A DNA stretch of 64,000 bases from UBA4742 sp002403895 (GTDB lineage Bacteria; Actinomycetota; Acidimicrobiia; Acidimicrobiales; Acidimicrobilacustridaceae), in the NCBI GenBank assembly GCA_036823295.1, contig DAISGD010000009.1, forward strand, positions 1 to 64,000. Reading direction: 5' to 3'. The notes below the pieces were generated by a model that saw only the letters and a list, made by a program, of their open reading frames with translations, did no database searches and was not told where the DNA came from. Positions 17,399-26,253 of this stretch are shown piece by piece. Position numbers and translations under genes: made by a program. The stretch's first letter is position 1. Each line of letters opens with the position of its first letter.

Positions 17399-17625
17399 CG
17401 CGTCGAGCGGCCGCGGCCAACTTGGACCCCTCACTCCTGCAACGCCTCGCGGGACTACGCAGAGTTCGAGTATGCCCCCGACGGAGCCGCCGCGTCTGGT
17501 GACGCTAGGCCGGACCGAGTTCAGCGGGCACAGCCGGCCAGACTCACGTCATTCGGCTGATCCGTTGGAGCTACCGCCAGCCGATAGGGCTGTCCGCCAC
17601 CGCCGCGGTCGAGCTTTGATGTCCG

Positions 17626-17645
17626 GGGCGGCCTTCGGGCCGCCC
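17626..17645. terminator. C(UUCG)G hairpin directly upstream of obgE
   Basis: GGGCGGCC and GGCCGCCC form a perfect 8-bp stem with a TTCG loop, followed by TAGTCTTTGTCT, a T-rich tail. It probably terminates transcripts from the TadE/TadG pair. Its last base abuts the putative -10 box of obgE. The rest of the 260-nt gap upstream shows no gene that I can support. Confidence 0.6.
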
Positions 17646-17651
17646 TAGTCT
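17646..17651 (+). promoter_or_regulatory. Putative leaderless -10 box of obgE
   Basis: TAGTCT followed by 7 nt and the GTG start at 17659; no Shine-Dalgarno sequence is present. The place where a -35 would lie is occupied by the upstream hairpin. Confidence 0.42.
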
Positions 17652-17658
17652 TTGTCTC

Positions 17659-18924
17659 GTGTCCGCCTTCGTCGACGAGTGCAACCTCAACGTTCGCGGG
17701 GGCGATGGGGGTGCCGGCAGCGTGTCGATGCGACGCGAGGCCCACGTCCCCAAGGGTGGCCCCGATGGGGGCGACGGTGGCCGCGGTGGCGACGTCTGGC
17801 TGGAGGCGGACCGCAACGTGGCCTCACTGCTGGCGTTCCGGGACCATCCCCACCGGCGTGCGGTCAGCGGCACCCACGGTCAAGGCAAGAAGAAGCATGG
17901 TGCGGGCGGCGACGACCTGATCGTGCACGTGCCGGAAGGGACGGCGATCTTCGACCAAGATGGCGTGCTGTTGGCCGATCTGGTCCAGAAGGGGGATCGG
18001 TGGTTGGCTGCTGCCGGGGGCCAGGGTGGCAAGGGCAACGCCAAGTTCCTCTCCAACCGGCGCCGGGCCCCCACCTTCGCCGAGCAGGGGGAGGAGGGCG
18101 AGGAGCGGTGGCTGCGTCTGGAGCTCAAGTTGATGGCCGATGTCGCGCTGGTGGGGTTCCCCAACGTGGGCAAATCGACGCTCATCTCCCGCATCTCCGC
18201 AGCCAAGCCCAAGATCGCCGACTACCCGTTCACCACCCTCGAACCCAACCTGGGGGTGGTGCGCACCGACGACGGGGGCGAGTTCGTGGTGGCCGACATC
18301 CCTGGGCTGATCGAGGGCGCCAGCGAAGGTCGGGGCCTGGGTCATCAGTTCCTGCGCCACATCGAACGGGCTCGCGTGATGGTGCTGTTGGTCGACCTGG
18401 CGGCCGTCTCGGCCCAGGCCTCGCCGGCTGAACAGGAGCGGGTCCTGCTGGCCGAGCTCGGGCGCTACCGCCCCGAGTTGCTCGAACGGCCCCGCATCGT
18501 GGTGGGTTCTCGGGCCGACGTGGCCGATCCCGGCCTCGACGACGGTGAGGCCCTGCCCACCTTAGCCGTGCGCATCTCGTCGATGACCGGGGAGGGGCTG
18601 CCCCGCCTCGTCGGTCTCATGGCCGAGTCCGTGGCCGGGGCCCGCGCCGTGGAGCCCGAGCCGGAGGCGTTCGTGGTGTACCGGCCGGTGGCCGAGGGCA
18701 TCCGTATCGAGCGCGAGGACGACGGGGCCTACCGGGTGGTGGGGCGCCAGGCCGAGCGGGCCATCGCCCTGTCGGACCTGACCAACCTGGAGGCGCTCGA
18801 CTACGCCCACGTCCGGCTCAAGAAGCTGGGCGTCGACCAGGCACTGGCCCGTGCCGGCGCCGAGCAGGGCGATGTCGTCCGCATCGGCGGCCATACGTTC
18901 GAATACGACGAGGACGGCTTGTGA
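17659..18924 (+). CDS. obgE: GTPase Obg
   Basis: Ribosome-associated GTPase for 50S maturation and stress control. The 421 residues have a glycine-rich Obg fold (RGGDGGAGSVSMRREAHVPKG onward, residues 1-158), a G domain with G1 GFPNVGKST near 166 and G3 DIPGLIEG near 214, and a C-terminal OCT domain (about 335-420). The G4 guanine-specificity motif, normally NKxD, reads SRAD here (VVGSRADVADP near 283). The gene follows rplU-rpmA with dgt and the Tad-like pair inserted between. It is followed by proB after 16 nt. Confidence 0.94.
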   Translation: MSAFVDECNLNVRGGDGGAGSVSMRREAHVPKGGPDGGDGGRGGDVWLEADRNVASLLAFRDHPHRRAVSGTHGQGKKKHGAGGDDLIVHVPEGTAIFDQDGVLLADLVQKGDRWLAAAGGQGGKGNAKFLSNRRRAPTFAEQGEEGEERWLRLELKLMADVALVGFPNVGKSTLISRISAAKPKIADYPFTTLEPNLGVVRTDDGGEFVVADIPGLIEGASEGRGLGHQFLRHIERARVMVLLVDLAAVSAQASPAEQERVLLAELGRYRPELLERPRIVVGSRADVADPGLDDGEALPTLAVRISSMTGEGLPRLVGLMAESVAGARAVEPEPEAFVVYRPVAEGIRIEREDDGAYRVVGRQAERAIALSDLTNLEALDYAHVRLKKLGVDQALARAGAEQGDVVRIGGHTFEYDEDGL

Positions 18925-18940
18925 TGGAACGGCGCTGCTG

Positions 18941-20035
18941 ATGTTGGTGGTGGCCAAGATCGGCACGTCATCGATCACCGATACCGAGGGCGGGATCGTC
19001 CGCGGCGCCATCGACAAGCTGTGCGCGGAAGCAGCCCAGTTGCGGGGTGCCGGCCATCGCGTCCTGCTGGTCACCTCGGGGGCCATCGGAGCCGGCCTCC
19101 CGCTTCTCGGCCTCGGTGGCGATCGCCGCCCTCGGGACTCCGTCACCCTTCAGGCGGTCTCCGCGGTGGGCCAGAGCCGGCTCATGCAGGTCTACAACGA
19201 ATCGCTGGCCGCCCATGGCCTCTTGGCCGGGCAGGTGCTCATCGCCCCGCTCGACTTCGTGGACCGGCGTCAGTACCTCCAGGCCCGAGGCACCCTTGAG
19301 CGGCTTCTGCAGCTGGGTGTGGTCCCCGTCGTGAACGAGAACGACGCTATCGCCGATGACGAGATCCGCTTCGGGGACAACGACCGAATCGCCGCCCTGG
19401 TGGCCCACCTGGTCGGAGCGGACACGCTGGTGCTGCTGACGGATGCGCCCGGCCTGCTGACCGCTGATCCTCGGCTCGACTCGTCGGCCTCGCTCATCGA
19501 GGAGATCGTGGAGGTCGACCACGAGCTCGAACAGCTTGCGGGCGGCGCGGGGTCGGCCCGGGGTAGCGGGGGGATGTCGACCAAGGTGGCCGCGGCCAAG
19601 ATTGCGGCGTGGTCCGGGGTGCGGACGGTGATCGCCGATGCCGGCCGGCCCGATGTTTTGATCGACGCGGTGGCCGGGGTGCCCGGGGTGGGGACCGTCG
19701 TCCTGCCCCACGACCGGGACCTCCCCGCCCGGAAGCTATGGATCGCTTTCGCGGTTGGTTCCCAGGGCACGATCACGGTTGATGCCGGAGCCCGAGCCGC
19801 GCTGGTGGCGGGCGGGACGTCCCTCCTGGCCGCGGGGGTGACCGGCGTGGTGGGCGAGTTCGACGCGGACGACGCCGTCGAACTGTCCGGCCCCGACGGA
19901 GCCGTGTTCGCCAAGGGTCTGACCCGCCTGGACGCGGCCTCGGTCAAGGAGATGGCCGGACGCCGTAGCGCCGAGCTGCCCGAAGGAACACCGGCCTGGG
20001 TTGTGCACCGCGACGACCTGGTCGTCCTCGCCTAG
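18941..20035 (+). CDS. proB: Glutamate 5-kinase
   Basis: First step of proline synthesis, phosphorylating glutamate for ProA. The amino-acid-kinase domain starts MLVVAKIGTSSI and includes VTSGAIGAG, NENDAIADDEIRFGDND and LLTDAPGL. A C-terminal PUA domain (about residues 265-350) makes the 364-residue total typical. ATG 18941 is chosen by homology to the family start. It is 16 nt after obgE. Its partner proA lies 10.5 kb away at 30555 rather than next door. Convergent with pspA. Confidence 0.95.
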   Translation: MLVVAKIGTSSITDTEGGIVRGAIDKLCAEAAQLRGAGHRVLLVTSGAIGAGLPLLGLGGDRRPRDSVTLQAVSAVGQSRLMQVYNESLAAHGLLAGQVLIAPLDFVDRRQYLQARGTLERLLQLGVVPVVNENDAIADDEIRFGDNDRIAALVAHLVGADTLVLLTDAPGLLTADPRLDSSASLIEEIVEVDHELEQLAGGAGSARGSGGMSTKVAAAKIAAWSGVRTVIADAGRPDVLIDAVAGVPGVGTVVLPHDRDLPARKLWIAFAVGSQGTITVDAGARAALVAGGTSLLAAGVTGVVGEFDADDAVELSGPDGAVFAKGLTRLDAASVKEMAGRRSAELPEGTPAWVVHRDDLVVLA

Positions 20036-20042
20036 CTGCCTG

Positions 20043-20861
20043 TCAGCCTTCTTGGGGGGTGGCCTGCTCGGTGGGGGGTGCCGGTTCGCTCTTGATGGAG
20101 GCCGCCTCCTCAAGGAGTTTCGTGCCCTCGTCGGCCGCCGGGGCCAGACCCAGCTGAGAGCGGATCTCTGACAGGCGGGCCTGTGCCTCGAGGTTCATCG
20201 ATGCGTGCTCCACCTCGAGCATGCGGCTCTCGACCGACTCGCCTGTGAGCTCGGACATGCCCTTGGCCTTGGCGTAACGAGCCTCGATCTTGTCTCGGAC
20301 CTCGTCGAAGCTGGGGACGTCCTCGCCCACGGCCTCGCCGATGGTGGCCATGGCCTTGTTCATCGTCTCTTGCATCTTGGCCTGGTCGAGCTGGCTCAAG
20401 AGCTTCTGACGTTCGGCCAACTTCTTTTGCAGAGCCGCCGAGTTCTGGGCCACTGCCATCTTGGCCTGCTGGGAGGCCTGGGTGGACTGCAGGGCGAGGG
20501 ACTTCGTCTCGTCGATCTCGTGTTCCAGGGCGATGAGGCGGTTGGCGAACGCCTCGGCGGCCGAGCTGTACTCGATGGCCTTGGGCTCGTCGCTGGCTTT
20601 GGTGGCCTCGTCGGCCATGAGGACGGCCTGCTTGGTGTTGGCCGTGACCTTCTCGTACTCGGTCATCTGCCGGTTCAGACGCATCTCGGTCTGCTTCTGG
20701 TTGGCGATGACGCTGGCGGCCTGTTCCTTGAGACGGCGGTGTTGGTCCTGGGCCTCGGTGATGGCTTGCTCGAGTTGGACCTTTGGGTCGGCCATCTCGT
20801 TGAAGCTGCTGTTCACCTTGGCAGTCAGGTACTTCCACCAGCGCTTGAATGACTTGAACAT
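20043..20861 (-). CDS. pspA: PspA/IM30 family phage-shock protein
   Basis: A 272-residue, mostly alpha-helical protein of the PspA/Vipp1 (ESCRT-III-like) membrane-stress family. It opens MFKSFKRWWKYLTAKVNSS, then EMADPKVQLEQAITEAQDQ, with long heptad-rich coiled coils and an acidic/Pro-rich tail. These proteins bind stressed inner membranes. ATG 20861 is chosen because TAGGCT lies 7 nt upstream, so pspA may have its own promoter 10 nt after murJ. It lies at the end of the AAA/VWA gene run, a context in keeping with envelope stress. Confidence 0.9.
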   Translation of the reverse strand: MFKSFKRWWKYLTAKVNSSFNEMADPKVQLEQAITEAQDQHRRLKEQAASVIANQKQTEMRLNRQMTEYEKVTANTKQAVLMADEATKASDEPKAIEYSSAAEAFANRLIALEHEIDETKSLALQSTQASQQAKMAVAQNSAALQKKLAERQKLLSQLDQAKMQETMNKAMATIGEAVGEDVPSFDEVRDKIEARYAKAKGMSELTGESVESRMLEVEHASMNLEAQARLSEIRSQLGLAPAADEGTKLLEEAASIKSEPAPPTEQATPQEG

Positions 20862-20868
20862 GGCTCCA

Positions 20869-20874
20869 AGCCTA
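20869..20874 (-). promoter_or_regulatory. Putative leaderless -10 box of pspA
   Basis: On the minus strand TAGGCT is followed by 7 nt and the pspA ATG. No -35 element is recognisable; the box overlaps the murJ stop region. Confidence 0.42.
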
Positions 20875-22533
20875 CGGCATCTCTTCGACAGCCGACGTGG
20901 CACGGCGTCGGCCCACCCGTTCCACGACCCAGGCCAGGTCCGGCGAGCGGGTCACCCACAAGGCACCCACGTAGACGACCAGGCCGGCAATCGTCCCCGC
21001 CGCCACCCGCAGGATCCCTGCGAACCCGGTCTCGCCGCCGACGAAGCGGGACACCGACCAGACGACGAGCGCCATGGCCACCGCCGCCACGAGGATCCGG
21101 GCCAGGGAGCTGACCAGGGCGGAGCGGTCGAGCCCCCCGATGCGGTGACGGAGCACCACCAGGGCCGCCACGGCGGCCACGGCGTAAGCGATCGAGTACG
21201 AGGCGACGACACCCTTCAGGCCGAAACGGCCCACCAGGGCCAGGGCGAGGGCGATGTTGAGCCCGTTCTCGATGAGGTAGAGCACGAACGGGGTCTTGGT
21301 GTCCTTGCGGGCATAGAAGCCGCGCATGGCGTAGAGGAACACGGCGAACCCGGGGAGGCCGATGGCCAGCCACACCAGGGCGTCGGCCGTCTGCCGCACC
21401 GACGCGCCGGTGAACGCTCCGTACTGCAAGAGCACGGAGATGATCGGCTCGGCCAGGAACACGTAGCCCAGGGCGGCCGGGATCGTCACCAGGGCGATGA
21501 GCCGGAGACCTTGGCCAAAGCGGACCCGGTAGCCGGCATCGTCGCCTCGTCCGGCCAGGTTGGCCAGCTCAGGCATGAACGTCGTCATGATCGATACCGC
21601 CAGCAACCCGTAGGGGAGCTGGAAGAAGATGAAGGCGTAGGTGTAGGCGGACACCTCACCGGTCGGGCCGTTGAGCAGCCTGAGGGTCACCAGCAACGCC
21701 GCCTGGTTGGCCGCCACCGCCCCCAAGGTCCAGCCCGAGAGGCGGGCCACGGTGCGCACCGCCGGGTGGCGGTAGTCGAAGCGCCAGTGGGGCCGCGCCC
21801 CCGAACGGGTGATGGCCGGCCACAGGACCACGGTCATGGCCACGATCCCCATTGTCGTCCCGAGGCCGAGGAGCAACAGGAGCCCGGTGTCGCTGTTGAC
21901 CTGCTCGATGGTGGGAGGGCGCCCGGCCACCCGGGCGAACGTCAGCAACATGATGATGACCACGACGTTGTTCAGTACCGGTGCGATGGCCGGCACCGCG
22001 AAACGGCGGCGGGCGTTGAGCAGAGCCGTGCCCAGCGCCGTCAGCCCGTAGAACAGCACCTGGGGGAGGAACAGGAGAAGGAGAGGTATCGCGACGGATG
22101 CTTCCTGGCGGGCCTGGTCGGCCGGAAGACCGGCGGTGTAGACGTGGACGATGAGGGGCGCGGCCGCCATACCCAGCAACGTCACGACGATCAGCGCCAC
22201 CGTCGTCACCGTGAGCACGGCATCGTTGGCCCGGTCGTCTCGTCGCCGGACGTTGTCGACGAAGACGGGGATCAAGGTGGCCGACAGGATGCCCCCGAGC
22301 AGGAGGTCGTAGACCATGTTCGGGGTGGTGTTGGCCAGGTTGTAGCCCTCCGCCAGGAACGTCGTGCCGACGGCGTAGGCCAGCGCCACGGTGCGCAACA
22401 GGCCCGTCAGCCGGCTGAGGCCGGTGCCGACGGCGACCACCCCGCTGGAGCGGACCAGGCCCGCTCCGCCGGTCAGGGGCACGTCGACCGTCCCCGGTTC
22501 GTCGGGCAGGTCGGGCTCGCCCGGCACACTCAT
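20872..22533 (-). CDS. murJ: Lipid II flippase MurJ (MviN family)
   Basis: MATE-like polytopic membrane protein that flips lipid II to the outer face of the membrane. The 553 residues show about 14 hydrophobic segments and the MurJ-type features GLSRLTGLLRTVALAYAVG, FVDNVRR and the conserved LPQVLFYGLTALGTALLNAR region. ATG 22533 overlaps the upstream stop as ATGA. The first 30 residues are Pro/Glu/Asp-rich and cytosolic. No pseudokinase domain of the type fused to mycobacterial MurJ is present. Confidence 0.92.
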   Translation of the reverse strand: MSVPGEPDLPDEPGTVDVPLTGGAGLVRSSGVVAVGTGLSRLTGLLRTVALAYAVGTTFLAEGYNLANTTPNMVYDLLLGGILSATLIPVFVDNVRRRDDRANDAVLTVTTVALIVVTLLGMAAAPLIVHVYTAGLPADQARQEASVAIPLLLLFLPQVLFYGLTALGTALLNARRRFAVPAIAPVLNNVVVIIMLLTFARVAGRPPTIEQVNSDTGLLLLLGLGTTMGIVAMTVVLWPAITRSGARPHWRFDYRHPAVRTVARLSGWTLGAVAANQAALLVTLRLLNGPTGEVSAYTYAFIFFQLPYGLLAVSIMTTFMPELANLAGRGDDAGYRVRFGQGLRLIALVTIPAALGYVFLAEPIISVLLQYGAFTGASVRQTADALVWLAIGLPGFAVFLYAMRGFYARKDTKTPFVLYLIENGLNIALALALVGRFGLKGVVASYSIAYAVAAVAALVVLRHRIGGLDRSALVSSLARILVAAVAMALVVWSVSRFVGGETGFAGILRVAAGTIAGLVVYVGALWVTRSPDLAWVVERVGRRRATSAVEEMP

Positions 22534-23363
22534 GGCGGCGGCGGGGGAGTCCCCGGGGGAGTCCCCGGGGGTGTCGGGGGGGCCGTCGGGGAGGCCGTCG
22601 ACGGGGGAGCCGGCGGCGGGCTCGATGGCGCCTCCAGTTCGTCCAGGCCTTGGCGTAGGGACTCGAGATCGTCCACCACCGTATTCACCGTGTCGCCCAG
22701 ACCCTGGAGCTCCTCCACGCCATCGCCCCGCACGGACAACTCGATGGCTCGCGTCACCGCTTCGTCGAGGCGGGCATTGAGCAGTCGGAGCCGATCGGCC
22801 GTGTCGGTGATGACCCGGTCTATCCGGGCCGCCGCCGCCAGTTGTGCGTCGAGTGCCTCGACGGTGCCGGCCGCCGGGCTCCCCGCCACGGACGCGGCAT
22901 GGGGATCGATGGCCTGGCGTTGACGGGCGATGTCGGGCACGTCGATCTGATTGCGGGCCTCCGTCAGGTCGTTGCCGGCCTGGGCCACCCGCCAGCACTC
23001 CGCCACGCCGGCCCGGAGCCGCTCATCGATGGTGTCGAGGCGCTCGCGCAGCGGACCGGAACGGGCGCGTCCCCGGGCCGACGAGAACTGGCGCTGGGCC
23101 TGGAGGGCGTCTCGCACGAAGCCTTGCCACGGGGCGCGCAGGCGGCCCGGTTCGATCCGGGGCTCGTGGCGGTTCCGGGGGACCGCCACCACAACCCGGG
23201 CGGTCCAGGCCAGCGCCCCCACGCCGACCGCAGCGAGGACGGGGAGCCCGACCAGGATGCCGGCCGAGACTCCGGCACCGGCCAGCAAGATGCCACCCGG
23301 TGAGGTCAGGGCCCGGGCCACCGACGGCGAGAACACCCGGTCGCGGGCCGAGAGCCGGGGCAT
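22530..23363 (-). CDS. Uncharacterised membrane coiled-coil protein with proline-rich tail
   Basis: I do not recognise a named family. The 277 residues have two closely spaced hydrophobic segments near the N terminus (about 20-55, ALTSPGGILLAGAGVSAG onward), a basic stretch, an alpha-helical region of about 160 residues with coiled-coil character, and a Pro/Ser/Thr-rich tail of about 35 residues built from short PPGTP-like repeats. It lies 2 nt after the VWA lipoprotein gene and overlaps murJ by 4 nt, so it is part of the same message. It may be the cytosolic/membrane link of the AAA-VWA cluster. That role is inferred from position only. Confidence 0.7.
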   Translation of the reverse strand: MPRLSARDRVFSPSVARALTSPGGILLAGAGVSAGILVGLPVLAAVGVGALAWTARVVVAVPRNRHEPRIEPGRLRAPWQGFVRDALQAQRQFSSARGRARSGPLRERLDTIDERLRAGVAECWRVAQAGNDLTEARNQIDVPDIARQRQAIDPHAASVAGSPAAGTVEALDAQLAAAARIDRVITDTADRLRLLNARLDEAVTRAIELSVRGDGVEELQGLGDTVNTVVDDLESLRQGLDELEAPSSPPPAPPSTASPTAPPTPPGTPPGTPPPPP

Positions 23364-23365
23364 GG

Positions 23366-25192
23366 TCAGAAGTTGCTCACCACGGCGGTGAAGACCTTGG
23401 TGATGCTCTTGGGGTCGCTGGCGTCGTAGGACGCACCGTTGGTGGCCTCGGCCATCTGCTTGAGCACGGCCAGGTCGGCGTCCTTGCCGTAGCCGATGGT
23501 GAACAGCCGCACCGGGCGTCCGTTCTCCCCCTGGCTCTGCCGGTGGAGGTCATCGAGGACGGCGGCCAACTGCTGGTTGTCGTCGCTCTGGGTGCCGTCG
23601 TCGTTCTGCCCGTCGGTGAGCAGGACCACGGCGTTGATGCGCGTCTGGTCGTACCCCGCCACCATCTGATCGAAGGACCGCCCGGTGACGTCGTAGAGCG
23701 GGGTGCCCCGAGTCGGGGTGAGGCCGTCGATCTGGGTCTTGAGCGCGCTGGCGTTCTGGGCCATCGGGGCGATGGGCACCAGGTCGAGCCAGAAGCCGCC
23801 GTTGTCCGGTCCGAGGCCGGTGGAGAAGACCCGCAGACCCACTTGATCGTCGGGCTTGAACTGCCCCAGCGAGTCGATGGCGGCCTTCTTGGCCAGATCC
23901 AGTTTGGTCTCGGGCCCGTCGGAGGAGGCGTGATCCTTCATGGAGCCGGAGACGTCGATGACCAGCAGCACCCGTGCCGCTTTGCGCTGCTGGCTCCACC
24001 GGTTCAACAGGTCGACCAGCACCGCCGGCTTTGGGGTCTGCAGCAACGTCTGGGGTTGGCCGGGGTCGACGCCGTTGTCGGCCGTGATCGGCGCTCCGAT
24101 GGCCACCTGGGGGTTGCCCGGCCGGAAGTTGAACTGGAGGACCCGTTCCTGATTGTCGGGCTGCTGGACGAAGTCGATGAACGCCTGGGCTCCGGCCTTT
24201 TGATCGGCACTCACCCAGGGGGCATCGAGAACGAAGAAAGGATTGTCGGAAAAGACGGTCCCTTCCTTGGGGTAAATGGCCACCAGCTTGGTGCGCGGTG
24301 GGCGGGGCTCCTCGCCCGGGTCGAGCTTCCCGTCGGGGTTGCCGGTGTTGTAGTCGATGACCGACTTCTCCTCGACGGCGAGGGCCGAGGTGTACTGCAG
24401 CGCCGTGCCCTCCTGGTCCGCCCGGTACCAGTTGTTGAGGTAGGTCAGGGTGGTGTCGCCGTAGTGGTTCACGGCCGACTCCACGGCGGTGTCGAAGGCG
24501 TTGGTCTCGGGCTTGGCCAGATCCTCGAGGGTCAGATCCCGGGTCTTGCCGGTGGCCGCGTAGTTCTGGGCGATGAGCGCCGAGAGGCCGGAGGTCGAGA
24601 AGTTGGGGTTCGTCTTGCCCAGCCGGAACGGGCCCCATTCGGGGTGGCCGTACTGCGCCCAGCCGGTCTGGCTCTTGGCCAGGTCGAGGATGTCGCTCCA
24701 TCCGAGGGGCTTGGCGGGCCAGCCCAGGGCCTCAGCCATGGGCTGGGGCATGGCGATCACCAGGGGAGTGTTCATGAAGGGGACGCCCTGGTTGGCAATG
24801 GCCGGCTGCCCCTGGTCGGCCCGCCGCTGGTCCGCCACGGCGCCCCAGGCACTGGACGCCGGGGTCCAGATGACCGGCGACGGGCCGTCGGTGTCCTCGT
24901 TCCAGCCGTCCGACAGGGCCTGGGTGGCGGCTCCTGAGGCCAAGGCCTTCGGGTTGACGAACACGCAGGTGCCGTTGACCTGGGACTTGGTCTTGTTGAA
25001 GGCCTGGGCCAGCGACGTGAGCAGATCGATCTTCTCCGTCGACATGGACAGGTTGACCACCAGGCAGTTTCCGGGGCTGCCGACGTCGGCCGCGTTGTCG
25101 GACGAGGACGACGTCGTGGTCGAGCACGCGGCCAGCAAGGCGGCCAGCACGACGGCCAAGGCGAGCGCGGGGGCCAACGGGCGTCGGTTCAT
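23366..25192 (-). CDS. Lipoprotein with solute-binding-like domain and VWA domain
   Basis: A 608-residue exported lipoprotein: signal peptide and lipobox LLAAC within the first 25 residues, a region resembling a bacterial extracellular solute-binding domain (about 40-390, with VIWTPASSAWG and PLVIAMPQP), then a VWA domain (about 405-605). The VWA MIDAS is complete in form: DVSGSM near 412, and later TRGTPLYD and LLTDGQNDD. VWA domains bind metal and protein ligands. It overlaps the upstream SBP-like gene as ATGA. An exported VWA downstream of a cytosolic AAA+ gene is unusual, since AAA-VWA pairs generally act inside the cell. Confidence 0.82.
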   Translation of the reverse strand: MNRRPLAPALALAVVLAALLAACSTTTSSSSDNAADVGSPGNCLVVNLSMSTEKIDLLTSLAQAFNKTKSQVNGTCVFVNPKALASGAATQALSDGWNEDTDGPSPVIWTPASSAWGAVADQRRADQGQPAIANQGVPFMNTPLVIAMPQPMAEALGWPAKPLGWSDILDLAKSQTGWAQYGHPEWGPFRLGKTNPNFSTSGLSALIAQNYAATGKTRDLTLEDLAKPETNAFDTAVESAVNHYGDTTLTYLNNWYRADQEGTALQYTSALAVEEKSVIDYNTGNPDGKLDPGEEPRPPRTKLVAIYPKEGTVFSDNPFFVLDAPWVSADQKAGAQAFIDFVQQPDNQERVLQFNFRPGNPQVAIGAPITADNGVDPGQPQTLLQTPKPAVLVDLLNRWSQQRKAARVLLVIDVSGSMKDHASSDGPETKLDLAKKAAIDSLGQFKPDDQVGLRVFSTGLGPDNGGFWLDLVPIAPMAQNASALKTQIDGLTPTRGTPLYDVTGRSFDQMVAGYDQTRINAVVLLTDGQNDDGTQSDDNQQLAAVLDDLHRQSQGENGRPVRLFTIGYGKDADLAVLKQMAEATNGASYDASDPKSITKVFTAVVSNF

Positions 25193-26253
25193 CGCACGAC
25201 CTCGATCCACAATGAGCGGAGGGCCTGGAGCACGCCGGCCCGGGGAACATTCGCTTCGGTGGGCAGCGCCGGCTGGTCTGGGATGCCGGGAGCCGCGGGT
25301 TTCCCCTCGACCCGCCATCCGGAGGCGGCCAACCCGTCAGCGGTCTGGTCCGATTCGATGAGCTTCTTCACCCGGTCTCCCGCTTCCGACCCGGCTACGG
25401 GCGCCAGTACGACGTCAGCCGTCGTCAATGGAGCAGGGTAGAGGATGGTCAGTCGCCCACTGTCGCGGCTGGCGGTGATGGCCGGTCCGGCGGCGGCCTC
25501 GGTGGACCCGGTGAGGTCAAATGAGGCCGGCCCGGTGAACAACATATCGTCCAGTGGCGTCCGCGGTGGGACGGGGAAGTTCGGGATGGAGCGTTCGAGG
25601 CGGGTGAACCAGGCGCGGAAGGCCGGGTCGGAGAAATCGTTCGACGCGTAGCTCGCCGTGCCGAACCAGCTGGACGTCGCTTCGCCCAGGGCGAGCAGCC
25701 CGGCCGCGGTGCGCTCCGGGGTGGGATGGCCGGGCTTGACCGCTCCCCACGACGCTTGGGGTGGGATCGTGCCCCACGCGCTGCCGGCTGCTTCGCCGAT
25801 GCACTTCCAGGTGACGGTCCCTCCGCAGCGCTGCTGGAGGACGTCGCGGCGGTCGTTCCAAATGGCGATGACCAGCGGTGAGCGAGCCAGCACCCCACTC
25901 GAGTCGTCGAGCACCGGGCCCGAGCCGCTCTGCTGGCGCTGCTGGTTCGCCATGTCGGGCCACGGCTGGGGGACGAGCCACGCGTCGAAACCCACCGAGC
26001 CCGGGTCCCCCGAGGCCTTGGCCAGGCTGGTCAGGGTGACCTGCGCCTCTTCGGTGCGGATGGTCAGTTCCGGATGGCGCTGGCCGATGGTGGCGCAGGC
26101 CGCTTGGAGCTCGGTGGCACACACGAGCGTGCCCCGGGCCGAGCCGCTGGCATCAGACCGCACCGAGTCGTCCCGGTTGGTGCGGCTGTCACGCAGGTAG
26201 ATCGCGCCCACGATCATGGCCACGGCGGCGGCCAGGGCCAGCAGCCGCCTCAC
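25189..26253 (-). CDS. Exported substrate-binding-like protein
   Basis: A 354-residue protein with an N-terminal signal/anchor (MRRLLALAAAVAMIVGAIYL) but no lipobox, followed by a domain with the same architecture cues as the binding-like half of its downstream neighbour (for example VLARSPLVIAIW and AAGSAWGTIPPQASWG). The two look like diverged relatives, which suggests they recognise related ligands or each other. It overlaps the AAA gene (GTGA) and the VWA gene (ATGA), so the three are translationally coupled. Ligand unknown. Confidence 0.72.
   Translation of the reverse strand: MRRLLALAAAVAMIVGAIYLRDSRTNRDDSVRSDASGSARGTLVCATELQAACATIGQRHPELTIRTEEAQVTLTSLAKASGDPGSVGFDAWLVPQPWPDMANQQRQQSGSGPVLDDSSGVLARSPLVIAIWNDRRDVLQQRCGGTVTWKCIGEAAGSAWGTIPPQASWGAVKPGHPTPERTAAGLLALGEATSSWFGTASYASNDFSDPAFRAWFTRLERSIPNFPVPPRTPLDDMLFTGPASFDLTGSTEAAAGPAITASRDSGRLTILYPAPLTTADVVLAPVAGSEAGDRVKKLIESDQTADGLAASGWRVEGKPAAPGIPDQPALPTEANVPRAGVLQALRSLWIEVVR

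Noticed and set aside
22540..22625. Short G-rich/C-rich tandem repeats resembling a repeat array
   Set aside because: They encode the proline-rich tail of the coiled-coil protein; no spacers, so not CRISPR.
20461..22923. Long 820-codon plus-strand frame opposite pspA and murJ
   Set aside because: It is the antisense shadow of two convincing minus-strand genes in GC-rich DNA; its product is low-complexity His/Gly/Asp-rich with no domain.
22844..24937. 697-codon plus-strand frame opposite the VWA and coiled-coil genes
   Set aside because: Antisense shadow; the minus-strand product has a lipobox, a VWA MIDAS motif and coupled neighbours.
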